64,000 bases of DNA from Arthrobacter hankyongi (GTDB lineage: Bacteria > Actinomycetota > Actinomycetes > Actinomycetales > Micrococcaceae), in assembly GCF_022012395.1 (NCBI RefSeq), contig NZ_JAKLTQ010000008.1, positions 62,001 to 126,000 on the forward strand, given 5' to 3'. Below the pieces are notes generated by a model that saw nothing but the letters and a program-made list of their open reading frames with translations, ran no database searches and was not told the DNA's origin. Shown in pieces: positions 1-7,762 of this stretch (positions are counted from its first letter, which is position 1; each line of letters begins with the position of its first letter). The translations under genes and the position numbers were made by a program.

Positions 1-25
1 GGCCGCGGGATGCAGCAGGCGGGAC
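1..25 (-). pseudogene. tadC-like gene, distal part (cut by IS and window edge)
   Basis: These 25 bases are the continuation of the tadC-like gene that starts at 2870 and is split by the IS21 element. If the element and one copy of the 6-bp duplication are removed, the leftward reading frame passes straight from ...IELQSR into LLHPAA, with no stop. The rest of the gene lies beyond the window, so its length and integrity downstream cannot be judged. Confidence 0.7.
20..25. repeat. Target-site duplication, left copy
   Basis: CGGGAC directly precedes the TGTCAA end of the IS and is repeated exactly at 2722-2727 after the other end. IS21 elements usually make short duplications of about 4-8 bp, so a 6-bp copy fits. 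Confidence 0.85.
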
Positions 26-52
26 TGTCAACTGCAGGTTGTTTCTGACATG

Positions 53-115
53 GGCGGCAGTTGGCATTGACCGTAGGCGGCAGGTCGTTTGACCGCCGGC
101 GGCAGCGGTTTTGAC
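53..115 (+). repeat. IS21 left-end iterated transposase-binding repeats
   Basis: Three copies of GGCGGCAG, at 53-60, 76-83 and 98-105, are each followed within about 15 bases by TGACC. The inverted set lies at 2641-2693. The 22-23 bp spacing, about two helical turns, suggests binding of IstA on one face of the DNA. Confidence 0.75.
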
Positions 116-169
116 CGGTGGCCGGCGCCCGGAGGGTGTGCCGGTGGGTCCGGGCGCCGGCCTGTTTGG

Positions 170-952
170 TCAGTTCATCGGTTGGGTTCCTTTCCCGGTT
201 TGGGCCTGCATGAGGCGGACGGACTCGCCGCGGGTCTGGCAGAGGTGGGCGTGGTGGAGCAGCCGGTCCACGGTGGCCGTGGCGATGGCCTTGGGCATCA
301 GCTCGTCGAACCCGGAGGGGTGGATGTTGGAGCTGATGGCCAGGGAGCGCTTTTCATAGGAGGCGTCCACGACCCGGTAGAAGCCCTCGGCGGCGTCCGC
401 GGTGACCGGCAGCAGCCCGATATCGTCAACACAGACCAGATCGGCGCTGATCGCCCGCCCGATGGCCTTGTTCACGCTGTCATCGATCCGGTGCCTGCGC
501 ACGAGTGCGCCGAGGTCCTCCAGGGTCAGCCAGGCCACGGTCATGCCCTCGTCGATGGCCTGCTGGCCCAGGGCTTCGAGCAGCAGGGTCTTGCCGGTGC
601 CCGAAGGCCCGCAGGCGATGAGGTTCTCCTTCCGGCGGATCCACTCGAGGCTGCGCAGGAACCGGGTCGTGGCGGCCGGGATGGTGGACAGGGCCTCGTC
701 CCAGACCTCGAAGGTCTTGCCGGTTGGGAACCCGGCGCGCTTGCGGCGGGTGGCCAGCATGGACCGGTTGCGTCCGGCCGCTTCAGCCTCCAGCAGCACG
801 CGCACGGCCTCGGCGGGGTCCCAGCGCTGGGTCCGGGCCGTGGCCAGGACCTCGACGGCGATCGCGCGGGCGTGGGGCATCCGGTTGGTGCGCATCAGGG
901 CGATCACGGCCTCGATGCCCGGGGCCTGGGCGGCGGCATGGTCAGTGCTCAT
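170..952 (-). CDS. istB: IS21 helper ATPase IstB
   Basis: This is the AAA+ helper of IS21 transposition, related to DnaC; it binds ATP and DNA and helps IstA choose and capture a target. The 260-residue protein has the Walker A motif GPSGTGKT about halfway along, a Walker B region around LVCVDDIGLL, and the conserved tail RGESVRLMQ. The ATG at 952 (MSTDHAAAQ) is chosen because it overlaps the end of istA by 11 bp, the usual translational coupling in IS21 elements; an ATG at 985 is also in frame. It appears intact. Confidence 0.93.
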   Translation of the reverse strand: MSTDHAAAQAPGIEAVIALMRTNRMPHARAIAVEVLATARTQRWDPAEAVRVLLEAEAAGRNRSMLATRRKRAGFPTGKTFEVWDEALSTIPAATTRFLRSLEWIRRKENLIACGPSGTGKTLLLEALGQQAIDEGMTVAWLTLEDLGALVRRHRIDDSVNKAIGRAISADLVCVDDIGLLPVTADAAEGFYRVVDASYEKRSLAISSNIHPSGFDELMPKAIATATVDRLLHHAHLCQTRGESVRLMQAQTGKGTQPMN

Positions 953-2456
953 CGCCGGCTCCTTCCAGGGGCTGGGCGTCGGCATCGGGGGTGGTGCCGA
1001 AGGCGGCCCAGGCGCCGGTGCCCTGGCTCAGCCACCGGTCCTCGGGCACGGCCGGGGACGGATGGCCGTGCCCGGTGCCGTTGGTGACGATGGAGACCAG
1101 GTCCTCGTGGGTGAAGCGCTGGTGCACCGCGGCGATGCCCAGGCCCTTGTCAACCTCGGCGGTGCCGAGCATCTTGGCCAGGGCCACGGCCCGTTCCATC
1201 TTGTGCCGGATCTTGTTCGTGCCGGCGGTCGCGGCTTCCTTGAGCCAGAGGGCTGCGCCGGAACCGATGGCCAGGAACTCGGCCTCGGCCGGATTCACCG
1301 CCCGCACCTTCCGCTCCAGCGGCCCGGACGGGGCCGGCGGGAAGTGCGCGTCGATGACCGCGGGCACGCCCGGGCGGGCCACCCGGTGCCGGGCGACCTC
1401 GACCGGGCCGGTATCCGACGTATGGACGATGACCACCTCCTCGCCCTGGCGGCGGACCCAGACCGCCGAACCCATCAGCGTGTGCGGCACCGAGTAGCGG
1501 GCGTGGTCGAAGGTGACCATCGGGGTGTTCGAGGGGACCTGGCGCACCTGGCCGAACGCCGCGGTCATCGGTGTGCCGGGCACCGGGTGCAGGCGGGCAC
1601 GCTCGATGACCTTGAGCATCTCGGCCGGGATTTCCAGCGTCGCACGGTGGACCCGTGAGTTCACCTCGTCCATGAACGCGGTGCAGGCGTCCTCGAGCTC
1701 ACTGAAGGAGGCGTACCCGGGCAGCAGGTTCGCGTCGGTGGGCACCAGGTCCGCCTTGGCGATCCTCACGGCGTTCTCCACCCCGCCCTTGGACACCGGG
1801 TCTGCCGGCAGGCAGGTGGCCACCGAGGTCGAGTAGTGCCGGGCGAAAGCGACCATCTGCGGGTTGCGCACCGGGATCCCGGCCACGTGCTCGATGGTGA
1901 CGGTCTTCTCGTTGTCGGTCAGCACGTACGTGGGGACCCCGCCGAGGATCCTAAAGCACCGGTCCAGGGCCGTGAACACGCTCGGCAGCGTCTTATCCAG
2001 CAGCGGAATCACGATGCGGAACCGGGAAAACGCCAGCCACGCGCAGAACAGTACGGTCTTCGCCCCGTCCACCACGGGGCCGTCCCCATAGTCATACTGA
2101 AGCCACCGGCCTGGCTCCGGGGTCCAGGGCCGGTGGACGCGGGTGTTTTCGAGCCGGTATTTCTCCTTCAGGCCGGCCAGCACGCCGCGGGTGGTGCGGA
2201 TCGAGCCGTCGTAGCCGAGGGCGACGAGTTTTTCATGCACGACGTCGCCGCGGATCCGGCCGCGGGAGTCCTTCACCCACCGGACCATATGGTCCAGATA
2301 CGGGTCGGTCTTGCGCCCGCGCCGGGCAGCGGCCGGAGCCGGCCGGCCCTCCTCGCGGGCCTGCACGTAGGCGCGCACGGTGTTATGCGAGACCCCGCAC
2401 ACGGCAGCCGCGGCCCGGTAGGAGCGGGTCAGATCATAGGCAGCTAAGATTTCCAT
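942..2456 (-). CDS. istA: IS21 transposase IstA
   Basis: This is the DDE-type transposase of the element. The N-terminus has a helix-turn-helix (YRAAAAVCGVSHNTVRAYV) for binding the terminal repeats, followed by an rve integrase core with WLQYDYGDGPV and VLTDNEKTV as the two catalytic Asp regions and a Glu around SKGGVENAV. The C-terminal part carries the beta-rich segment usual for IstA. The ATG at 2456 (MEILAAYD) has GGAGAG close upstream; in-frame ATGs at 2531 and 2597 would add 25 or 47 residues. No frameshift was seen. Confidence 0.92.
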   Translation of the reverse strand: MEILAAYDLTRSYRAAAAVCGVSHNTVRAYVQAREEGRPAPAAARRGRKTDPYLDHMVRWVKDSRGRIRGDVVHEKLVALGYDGSIRTTRGVLAGLKEKYRLENTRVHRPWTPEPGRWLQYDYGDGPVVDGAKTVLFCAWLAFSRFRIVIPLLDKTLPSVFTALDRCFRILGGVPTYVLTDNEKTVTIEHVAGIPVRNPQMVAFARHYSTSVATCLPADPVSKGGVENAVRIAKADLVPTDANLLPGYASFSELEDACTAFMDEVNSRVHRATLEIPAEMLKVIERARLHPVPGTPMTAAFGQVRQVPSNTPMVTFDHARYSVPHTLMGSAVWVRRQGEEVVIVHTSDTGPVEVARHRVARPGVPAVIDAHFPPAPSGPLERKVRAVNPAEAEFLAIGSGAALWLKEAATAGTNKIRHKMERAVALAKMLGTAEVDKGLGIAAVHQRFTHEDLVSIVTNGTGHGHPSPAVPEDRWLSQGTGAWAAFGTTPDADAQPLEGAGDEH

Positions 2457-2640
2457 GAACTCTCCAGGAGACTTCAAAACAGGCCTCTTCCTCCCCTTGA
2501 CAGGGTGAAATACGACGACTGGCATCGCCATTTCACCCGGGGAGGAAGGGGCCGCCCCGTATCGACACGGGGAACGGACAGGGAATCCGGCACACACTCC
2601 GGCAAGGCCGCCGCGGCCCGCAGCCAGCGGTCAATCCGGC

Positions 2641-2693
2641 CTGCCGCCCGTGGTCAAAACCACTGCCGTCCACGGTCAGTCCAACCTGCCGCC
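2641..2693 (-). repeat. IS21 right-end iterated transposase-binding repeats
   Basis: Three inverted copies (CTGCCGCC at 2641-2648, CTGCCGTC at 2663-2670, CTGCCGCC at 2686-2693) mirror the left-end set with the same 22-23 bp spacing. Confidence 0.75.
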
Positions 2694-2721
2694 TGCGGTC
2701 AGTTTAAAGTTGCCGCTTACA

Positions 2722-2727
2722 CGGGAC
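2722..2727. repeat. Target-site duplication, right copy
   Basis: CGGGAC immediately after the IS right end (CTTACA); identical to 20-25. Confidence 0.85.
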
Positions 2728-2870
2728 TGCAGCTCAATGGTCTTCAACTGCGGGTAGATCCGGTCCGCGAAGCTGCGGCGGCGCATCACCGGCAGCCCCG
2801 TGAACGTCAGCCACAGCCCTACTCCCAGCGCGGTTCCGGCCAGCACCGCCAAGGCTGTGGTCTGGCTCAT
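2722..2870 (-). pseudogene. tadC: tadC-like type II secretion F protein, 5' part, interrupted by IS21
   Basis: About 49 codons remain, starting MSQTTALAVLAGTALG, with one hydrophobic N-terminal helix followed by the basic stretch MRRRSFADRIYPQL. This is how TadC-like inner-membrane platform proteins of Flp/Tad pilus systems commonly begin. The ATG overlaps the stop of the tadB remnant (ATGA), which is the normal tadB-tadC coupling. The reading frame is broken at the IS insertion and would resume at position 25 after precise excision. In its present state no full TadC can be made. Confidence 0.8.
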
Positions 2871-3172
2871 CGCAGTACCCGTTCGTCCGAAGGCAGCGCA
2901 CCGATCCGCAGCATGACCCGGTAAGACAGCACCGAGACGACCAGGCCGGCCAGCAGGACAGCCGCCCCGGCCGCGGTGTTGTAGGCGGCCACCGCTTCGG
3001 GCCTGGCGGACATCAGGATCAGGATGATCCACGGTGCGGCGACGACCAGTCTGGCCGCATTGACCGTCCAGGACTGCCGGGCTTCGAGCTCGTCCCGGGT
3101 CCGGGCGTCATCGCGGAGAAAGTCCGCCAAGGTACCGAGCAGCTTGCCCAGGTCGCTGCCCCCGACCTCGCG
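2867..3172 (-). pseudogene. tadB: tadB-like type II secretion F protein, C-terminal remnant
   Basis: About 101 residues from REVGGSDLGKLLGTLADFL to the stop match the C-terminal part of TadB platform proteins: a soluble helical piece (DDARTRDELEARQSWTVNAARL) and two membrane helices (VVAAPWIILILMS and AAGAAVLLAGLVVSVL). The N-terminal two thirds of TadB are missing and replaced by recombinase sequence in the same frame. The open frame therefore runs without interruption from 3361, but the product would be a chimera. The junction is placed near 3172 by resemblance only. Confidence 0.78.
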
Positions 3173-3776
3173 GCCAGCAACCGCCATTGCATAGACCTTG
3201 CGGATTGCCGCAGCCTCGGCCGGTTCGATCACGTCGCGGGGCCCGGCGTCCCGGCCCTGGTTGTCCATGGCGCGTTCCCGCCGGTAACCAAACGGGGCGA
3301 TGCCGTGCGCCTTCCCGGCCTTGACGTTCTCCTGAAATTTTCGCTTCAGACGACGCGACATTTGCTCGACCTCATGCCGTGGCCACTGAGCCTTTAATAC
3401 GCGCTGTGAGGCGGCCCTGAGGGGTTGCTAGGTCCACTTCCCCGCCAATGGACGCGAGGGCCAGCCGGTGCCGGTCTGCAAGGTCAATGAACCGTTCGAG
3501 CTCGGCCGGGGTGCGGGTGAGCCGGTCCACGTCCCACACGATCACGGCGTCAATGACGCCGACTTCGATCGCCTGCAGCATCCGGGCGTATTCGGGGCGC
3601 ACCTTCGTTTTCGTGGCGCTCACGTCGTTGTCCTCGAATACCTGGGCCACGGGCCAGCCGCGGCGCTCGGCTTCGGCCGTGCAGTCTGCAAGCTGGCGGG
3701 CTACGCCTAGAGCTGTGCCTTCGTCGTCTCGGCTGATGCGGACGTAGACGGCGCAGGACTGCACGGCTGGGCTCAT
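3173..3776 (-). pseudogene. Serine recombinase fragment, frameshifted and truncated
   Basis: The first part (start ATG 3776) encodes a resolvase-type catalytic domain: AVYVRISRDDEG with the nucleophile Ser, a central SATKTKVRPEY segment and DVDRLTR. It stops at 3372 after ...RIKGSVATA. One base too many near 3377-3380 explains this: in the next frame the reading continues HEVEQMSRRLKRKFQENV, the normal sequence of this family, into the recombinase domain (GIAPFGYRRE). That frame then runs into tadB near 3172. The DNA-binding and zinc-ribbon parts of a large serine recombinase are absent, so this is a dead integrase remnant, probably from a phage or integrative element. Confidence 0.85.
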
Positions 3777-3804
3777 GCACTCATGCTACGTTTCGCCGCA
3801 ACGC

Positions 3805-4086
3805 TTATGCAGATTTGACAGGTGAGTTGATCCAAATTTCCTCGATGTCCGGATCCTCCAGCAGTGGCTGCAGCGGACCGAATCCCGCGACGGCGTCGTA
3901 CACGAATTTGCGGGCCTGTTCGAGGGCGCCAATCGAGGGCAGGGTGCCCAGCAGGGACCTTTCGTCGTAATCGGCCACCGCGGCGTCGACCAGCCGGCGG
4001 ACCTCGCTGCTTTGCCGGGCAGGGTCCAGCCCGTGCCGTCGGATCAGCTCACGGACTTCGTCCTCGACAATGCGGATCGCTTCCAT
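3805..4086 (-). pseudogene. tadA: tadA/cpaF-like secretion ATPase, N-terminal fragment
   Basis: The 93-residue frame starts MEAIRIVEDEVRELIRRHG behind an AGGGGG ribosome site and carries the N-terminal domain of TadA/CpaF ATPases, ending in the conserved DPDIEEIWINSP. After that only four foreign residues (VKSA) precede a stop. The whole nucleotide-binding half (Walker A, Asp box, Walker B) is missing, so the fragment cannot work as the pilus motor. The break near 3817-3822 marks where the recombinase segment replaced the rest of tadA and the start of tadB. Confidence 0.82.
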
Positions 4087-4361
4087 CCCCACCCCCCTGG
4101 CGCACAGCACCAGCCGGGCGGCCGCCCTAGTTTGACGCTGCACGGCCGTCTGTTGAATGTTTCCCTGATCAGAGGCTAGGTGACGGATGCGATGACGGGC
4201 CAGCGTCAGGGAAAGGATTGTGGATAAGGATTCGGCCAGCTTTTCCACAGGATTGGCGCGTTCCGGCGGGGCGTGCCGGCAAACGGAAGGGCGGCGGGTC
4301 CACCGGCCCGCCGCCCTCTGCCTGTCTCAGCCACCCGTCAGCGGCTCCCGGCCTGCTGGAG
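4087..4361. promoter_or_regulatory. Upstream region of the tad remnant
   Basis: This gap separates the tadA fragment from the stop of the DUF839 gene. It holds TTGTGGATAA at 4218-4227 and TTTTCCACA at 4241-4249, which resemble DnaA boxes facing each other, and a terminator-like hairpin at 4288-4317. No small gene is convincing here. Confidence 0.35.
4288..4317 (-). terminator. Hairpin downstream of the PhoX-like gene
   Basis: AGGGCGGCGGG (4288-4298) pairs perfectly with CCCGCCGCCCT (4307-4317) around an 8-base loop, 44 bp past the stop of the leftward DUF839 gene. There is no clear T tract. Confidence 0.55.
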
Positions 4362-5588
4362 TCAGCGGCTGATCTTCCAGATGCCGTCGGCCAGGTCCTT
4401 GTCCGGGTGCTGGACGCTGACGAACATTTCCTTCGGGTTCTGGCCGAAGTAGATGCCGGTGGTCTCGGCGCCCTTGTCCTTCAGCGAGGCGAACAGCTCC
4501 ACCGAGTCGGCACGGCCGTCGTGGTTGTTGTCGGCGCCGGCCCGGTAGATGTCGCTGTAGTCGTTGTCCTCGACGATCCACAGCGCCCCGTCGGGGCCCT
4601 CGGCCAGGTTGTCCGGGTTGTTCAGCCCGGTCACGCCCTTGGAAGCGCTCTCCACCGGTACGTTGACGCCCGCCTCGACGTAGGAGGTCAGCACGTTCTT
4701 GTTCAGGTCGATGGCGACCACACGGTCCTCGGAGGTGTTGGCCACGTACAGCGTCCGGCCGATCACCTCGACGTCCTCGGGACGGCCGAACTCGGTGGCG
4801 TTCACCGCGTTGGAGGCGACGTCGGCGTCGACAGTGGCCTGGTCCATGTCCAGCGCGACCCACTCGAAGGCGCCGACCTTCTCGGTGAAGGTGGCCTGGT
4901 TCCACTTCTGCGCCGCGTCGGACAGGCCGGTCAGCTTCAGCACGTACAGCTGGCCCTTGGATAGGTCCCCGCGCTTGGCCGGAACAAACTTGTAGATGGA
5001 TCCGCCGTTGAGCTCGTCGATGACGAAGACCGAGCCATCGGAGGCCACATCGATGCCCTCGTGCCGCAGCACGCCCAGCTGGGTGCGGTCCTCGATCCGG
5101 GTGACCTTGGTGCGGTCGTGCGGATCCAGGAAGAGCTCGAAGACGTGGCCGCCGGCGGTTTCCTCGGTGACCAGGAGAGTGCCCCACTGGGTCCAGCGGA
5201 TGCCGTCCAGCCGGTTCCAGTCCGGCCGTTGGGCAATGACCTTGGCCTCGCCGGTCTTCAGGTCGGTCACGGCGACGGCGCCGTTGGCTCCGACCTCGTA
5301 GGTGTTGTACATGTAGCGGCCGGCCTGCGGACCCGTCTCGTTCTGGGTGTTCATGTCATGCAGGTCGTCCTCGCCCGCGTAGACGTCCAGGACGGACTCG
5401 TCCTTGACCATCGTCTGGGTGTAGCCCTCGGGTACGACGTAGGGCACGGTCCAGTCGCTGCTGGCCTGACCGTAGGCGGAGCCGGCGATCGGCTTGAAAT
5501 CGATCGGGCCCTGCGCGGCGACGGCGGCGGGGGCGAGGCCGAGCAGGGCGGCTGCGGAGAGCGCGCCGGCGGCAATCTTCTTGTACAT
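4362..5588 (-). CDS. Secreted PhoX/DUF839-like beta-propeller protein
   Basis: The 408-residue protein begins with a classical signal peptide (MYKKIAAGALSAAALLGLAP, cleavage after AVAA) and continues as blade-like repeats typical of the alkaline phosphatase PhoX/DUF839 family: EGYTQTMVKDESVLD, LDGIRWTQWGTLLVTEE, HEGIDVASDGSVFVIDE and FGRPEDVEVIGRTLYVANTSEDR. The acidic loops suggest calcium or another metal. The start is fixed by GGGAG six bases before the ATG and by the signal peptide. It is read alone, away from the ABC transporter. Phosphatase activity is an inference; it could be another secreted propeller hydrolase. The frame stays open upstream, but that stretch lies antisense to the ABC transporter. 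Confidence 0.82.
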   Translation of the reverse strand: MYKKIAAGALSAAALLGLAPAAVAAQGPIDFKPIAGSAYGQASSDWTVPYVVPEGYTQTMVKDESVLDVYAGEDDLHDMNTQNETGPQAGRYMYNTYEVGANGAVAVTDLKTGEAKVIAQRPDWNRLDGIRWTQWGTLLVTEETAGGHVFELFLDPHDRTKVTRIEDRTQLGVLRHEGIDVASDGSVFVIDELNGGSIYKFVPAKRGDLSKGQLYVLKLTGLSDAAQKWNQATFTEKVGAFEWVALDMDQATVDADVASNAVNATEFGRPEDVEVIGRTLYVANTSEDRVVAIDLNKNVLTSYVEAGVNVPVESASKGVTGLNNPDNLAEGPDGALWIVEDNDYSDIYRAGADNNHDGRADSVELFASLKDKGAETTGIYFGQNPKEMFVSVQHPDKDLADGIWKISR

Positions 5589-5888
5589 GGGAAACTCCCG
5601 GTGTGAGTGAAAGGATGGCACCACCGAATGTAGGCACGGCTGGTGAACACCCGGCACCCCTGAGCTGCAGCTGGGTAACAGGCAGGCAAATTCCACCCGG
5701 ATAACGACGCCGACCGGCCGCCGTCGGGTTGCCTGGCTGCGGCGGGGCCGCCGCCACCCACGGGATGAACTCCAAGGAGCAGGACCCGGTCGACGCCATC
5801 CGCGCCCTGACAAGCGGCTTCGGAGCCGGTACCGCGGACGACCGCCTAGGTCAGGCCAGGCGGCCCCATCCACTACTGTTGAAGCGAT
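5589..5888. promoter_or_regulatory. Divergent intergenic region
   Basis: This 300-bp gap holds the promoters of the PhoX-like gene (left) and the ABC transporter (right). On the minus strand a GTTCACC heptamer at 5642-5648, like one unit of an actinobacterial PHO box, lies 54 bp before the PhoX-like start; the following 11-bp unit is poorly conserved. No other motif is clear. Confidence 0.35.
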
Positions 5889-7697
5889 ATGAACGGCATC
5901 ATCAAGATCCTCGGCCCGCTGCTTCACACTCTTCCGGAAGGCAGCCGCCGGTTCCTCACCGGTTACGGCGCGGCTTCGGCCGCGCTGGCACTGCTGGACG
6001 TGGTAGCGCTGGGCCTGGTGGCCGCGCTGCTGCCGGGTCTGGTCAGCGGCTCCGACGTGGTGCTCCCGGTGATCGGCAACCTCACCCAGCAGGGCCTGGT
6101 GCTGCCGATGCTGGCGTTCATCTGCCTGCTGATCGTGCTCAAGAGCGTACTCGCGGTACTGCTGCTGCGCTATGCCACCAAGCGCTTCGCCCGGCATGAG
6201 GTGGCCATCGGGGACCGGCTGTTCGCCGCCTACCTGGCCTCCCCCTGGGAGCAGCGGCTGGGCCGGAACTCGGCCGAGATCGTCCGCTCGGTGGACATAG
6301 GTGTGGGCATCACGGTCTCCGGGGTGCTGATGCCGGCAATGACGCTGTTCGGCGAACTGGGCACGCTGGTGGCCGTCGTCGTCGTGCTGTTCGTGGCCCA
6401 ACCGCTGATCGCCGTGGTGACCATGGTGTATCTGGGCCTGGTGGCGGTGCTGCTGGCCCGGGTGATCTCTCCGCGGGCGGTGGCGATCGGGCGGGAAAAC
6501 CGCGAGTGGTCCAACCGCACCGCCAAGGTGCTCTACGAGGCGCTCGGCGCGCTGAAGGAGATCACCCTGGCGGACCGTGGAGCCGAGGTCCAGGAACAGG
6601 TGCACGGCACCCGGACGAGATCCGCACGGGCGCGTGCCGCCGCGATCCAGATTTCCCAGGTTCCGCGCTACGTCCTGGAAACCGCCCTGGTGGTGGGCTT
6701 CGCGCTGGTCGGCGGGGTCGGGCTGGCCACCGGCGGCCCGGCCGGCGCGGTCAGCGCCATCGGGCTGTTCGCCATCGCCGGCTTCCGGCTCATCCCGTCG
6801 CTGACGCGGATGCAGGCGGTCCAGTCCTCGGTGAATACCAGCGCGTCCTTTGCCCGGCAAATCGTCCAGGATATCCGGGAGGGCGAGGCGCAGATGGCCC
6901 GGCACACGGCCGAGCGGCCGCAGCGGGACCTGCCCGCAGCGGCCGCGGACATCGTGCTGGAGGACGTGTCTTTCCGTTACCCCGGCGCCGCCTCCCCCGC
7001 ACTGCACGACGTCAGCATCCGGATTCCGGCCGGCAGCCATGTGGCCTTCGTCGGGTCTTCCGGGGCTGGCAAGTCCACCATGGTGGACCTGCTGCTCGGG
7101 CTGCTCGAGCCGGAGCACGGGCGGATCCTGGTCGGCGGCGAGCCGTTGGAGTTCGTGCTGAAGTCCTGGCGGCGGCGGATCGGCTATGTGCCGCAGGAGG
7201 TTTCGCTCTTCGATGCCTCCGTGGCGCAGAACGTGGCGCTGGCCTGGGATCCGGAAAAGGTGGACCGGCCGCGGGTTCAGACAGCGCTGCGCCGGGCGCA
7301 ACTGCTGGACACCGTGCTCGGGCGCGAGGGCGGTATCGACGCGCTGGTGGGCGAACGCGGCATGGCCCTCTCCGGCGGACAGCGGCAGCGGCTGGGCATC
7401 GCCCGGGCACTCTATGACAGCCCGTTAGTGCTGGTGATGGACGAGGCCACCTCGGCGCTGGACACCGCGACGGAGGCGGCCGTGACCACGGCGATCAACG
7501 AACTGCACGGAGCGGTCACGGTGATTACCGTGGCGCACCGGCTGGCCACCATCCGCAACGCCGATGTCGTCTTCTTCATGCGTGAGGGGACGGTGGCCGC
7601 CTACGGGACCTTCGACGAGGTCGTGGCACGGGTGCCTGATTTCGCCCAGCAGGCAGCGCTGGCCGGCCTGGCCACGGACGCCGGCGCCGCGGACTAG
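5889..7697 (+). CDS. ABC transporter, fused permease-ATPase (flippase-like)
   Basis: This 602-residue half-transporter has an N-terminal membrane domain of about six helices (residues ~20-330) and a C-terminal ATPase. Visible motifs are Walker A GSSGAGKST (~389-397), a Q-loop in GYVPQEVSLF, the signature LSGGQRQR (~494), Walker B LVLVMDEAT (~512) and the switch His in VAHR (~550). It should act as a homodimer. Members of this exporter type include lipid-linked oligosaccharide flippases such as PglK, and the surrounding glycosyltransferases favour that role, but a lipid or peptide exporter cannot be excluded. Confidence 0.87.
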   Translation: MNGIIKILGPLLHTLPEGSRRFLTGYGAASAALALLDVVALGLVAALLPGLVSGSDVVLPVIGNLTQQGLVLPMLAFICLLIVLKSVLAVLLLRYATKRFARHEVAIGDRLFAAYLASPWEQRLGRNSAEIVRSVDIGVGITVSGVLMPAMTLFGELGTLVAVVVVLFVAQPLIAVVTMVYLGLVAVLLARVISPRAVAIGRENREWSNRTAKVLYEALGALKEITLADRGAEVQEQVHGTRTRSARARAAAIQISQVPRYVLETALVVGFALVGGVGLATGGPAGAVSAIGLFAIAGFRLIPSLTRMQAVQSSVNTSASFARQIVQDIREGEAQMARHTAERPQRDLPAAAADIVLEDVSFRYPGAASPALHDVSIRIPAGSHVAFVGSSGAGKSTMVDLLLGLLEPEHGRILVGGEPLEFVLKSWRRRIGYVPQEVSLFDASVAQNVALAWDPEKVDRPRVQTALRRAQLLDTVLGREGGIDALVGERGMALSGGQRQRLGIARALYDSPLVLVMDEATSALDTATEAAVTTAINELHGAVTVITVAHRLATIRNADVVFFMREGTVAAYGTFDEVVARVPDFAQQAALAGLATDAGAAD

Positions 7698-7709
7698 GCG
7701 GCGAGCGGG

Positions 7710-7760
7710 CCGGCCTGCCGTGCTGGTCCGCCGGGCAACCGGTCCGGCACGGATTCCGCC
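7710..7760. terminator. Possible terminator between convergent genes
   Basis: The short gap between the stop of the ABC transporter and the stop of the leftward epimerase holds imperfect GC-rich inverted repeats (GCCGTGC...GCACGG). It may serve both genes; the pairing has mismatches and there is no T run. Confidence 0.35.
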
Positions 7761-7762
7761 CG

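Larger units (their letters stand above)
26..2721 (-). mobile_element. IS21-family insertion sequence, complete
   Basis: The element is about 2.7 kb with 5'-TG...CA-3' ends, an istA-istB pair read leftward, and a perfect 6-bp target duplication (20-25 and 2722-2727). Each end carries three iterated copies of a GGCGGCAG...TGACC motif spaced 22-23 bp apart (53, 76, 98 on the left; CTGCCGCC-type copies at 2641, 2663, 2686 on the right, inverted). Multiple terminal repeats of this kind are typical of IS21 transposase binding sites. Both genes look intact, so the element may still be active. It sits inside a tadC-like gene. Confidence 0.93.

Noticed and set aside
5589-7301. Upstream extension of the PhoX-like frame through the ABC transporter region
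   Set aside because: The frame is open but lies antisense to a well-defined ABC transporter, and would put a signal peptide in the middle of the protein.
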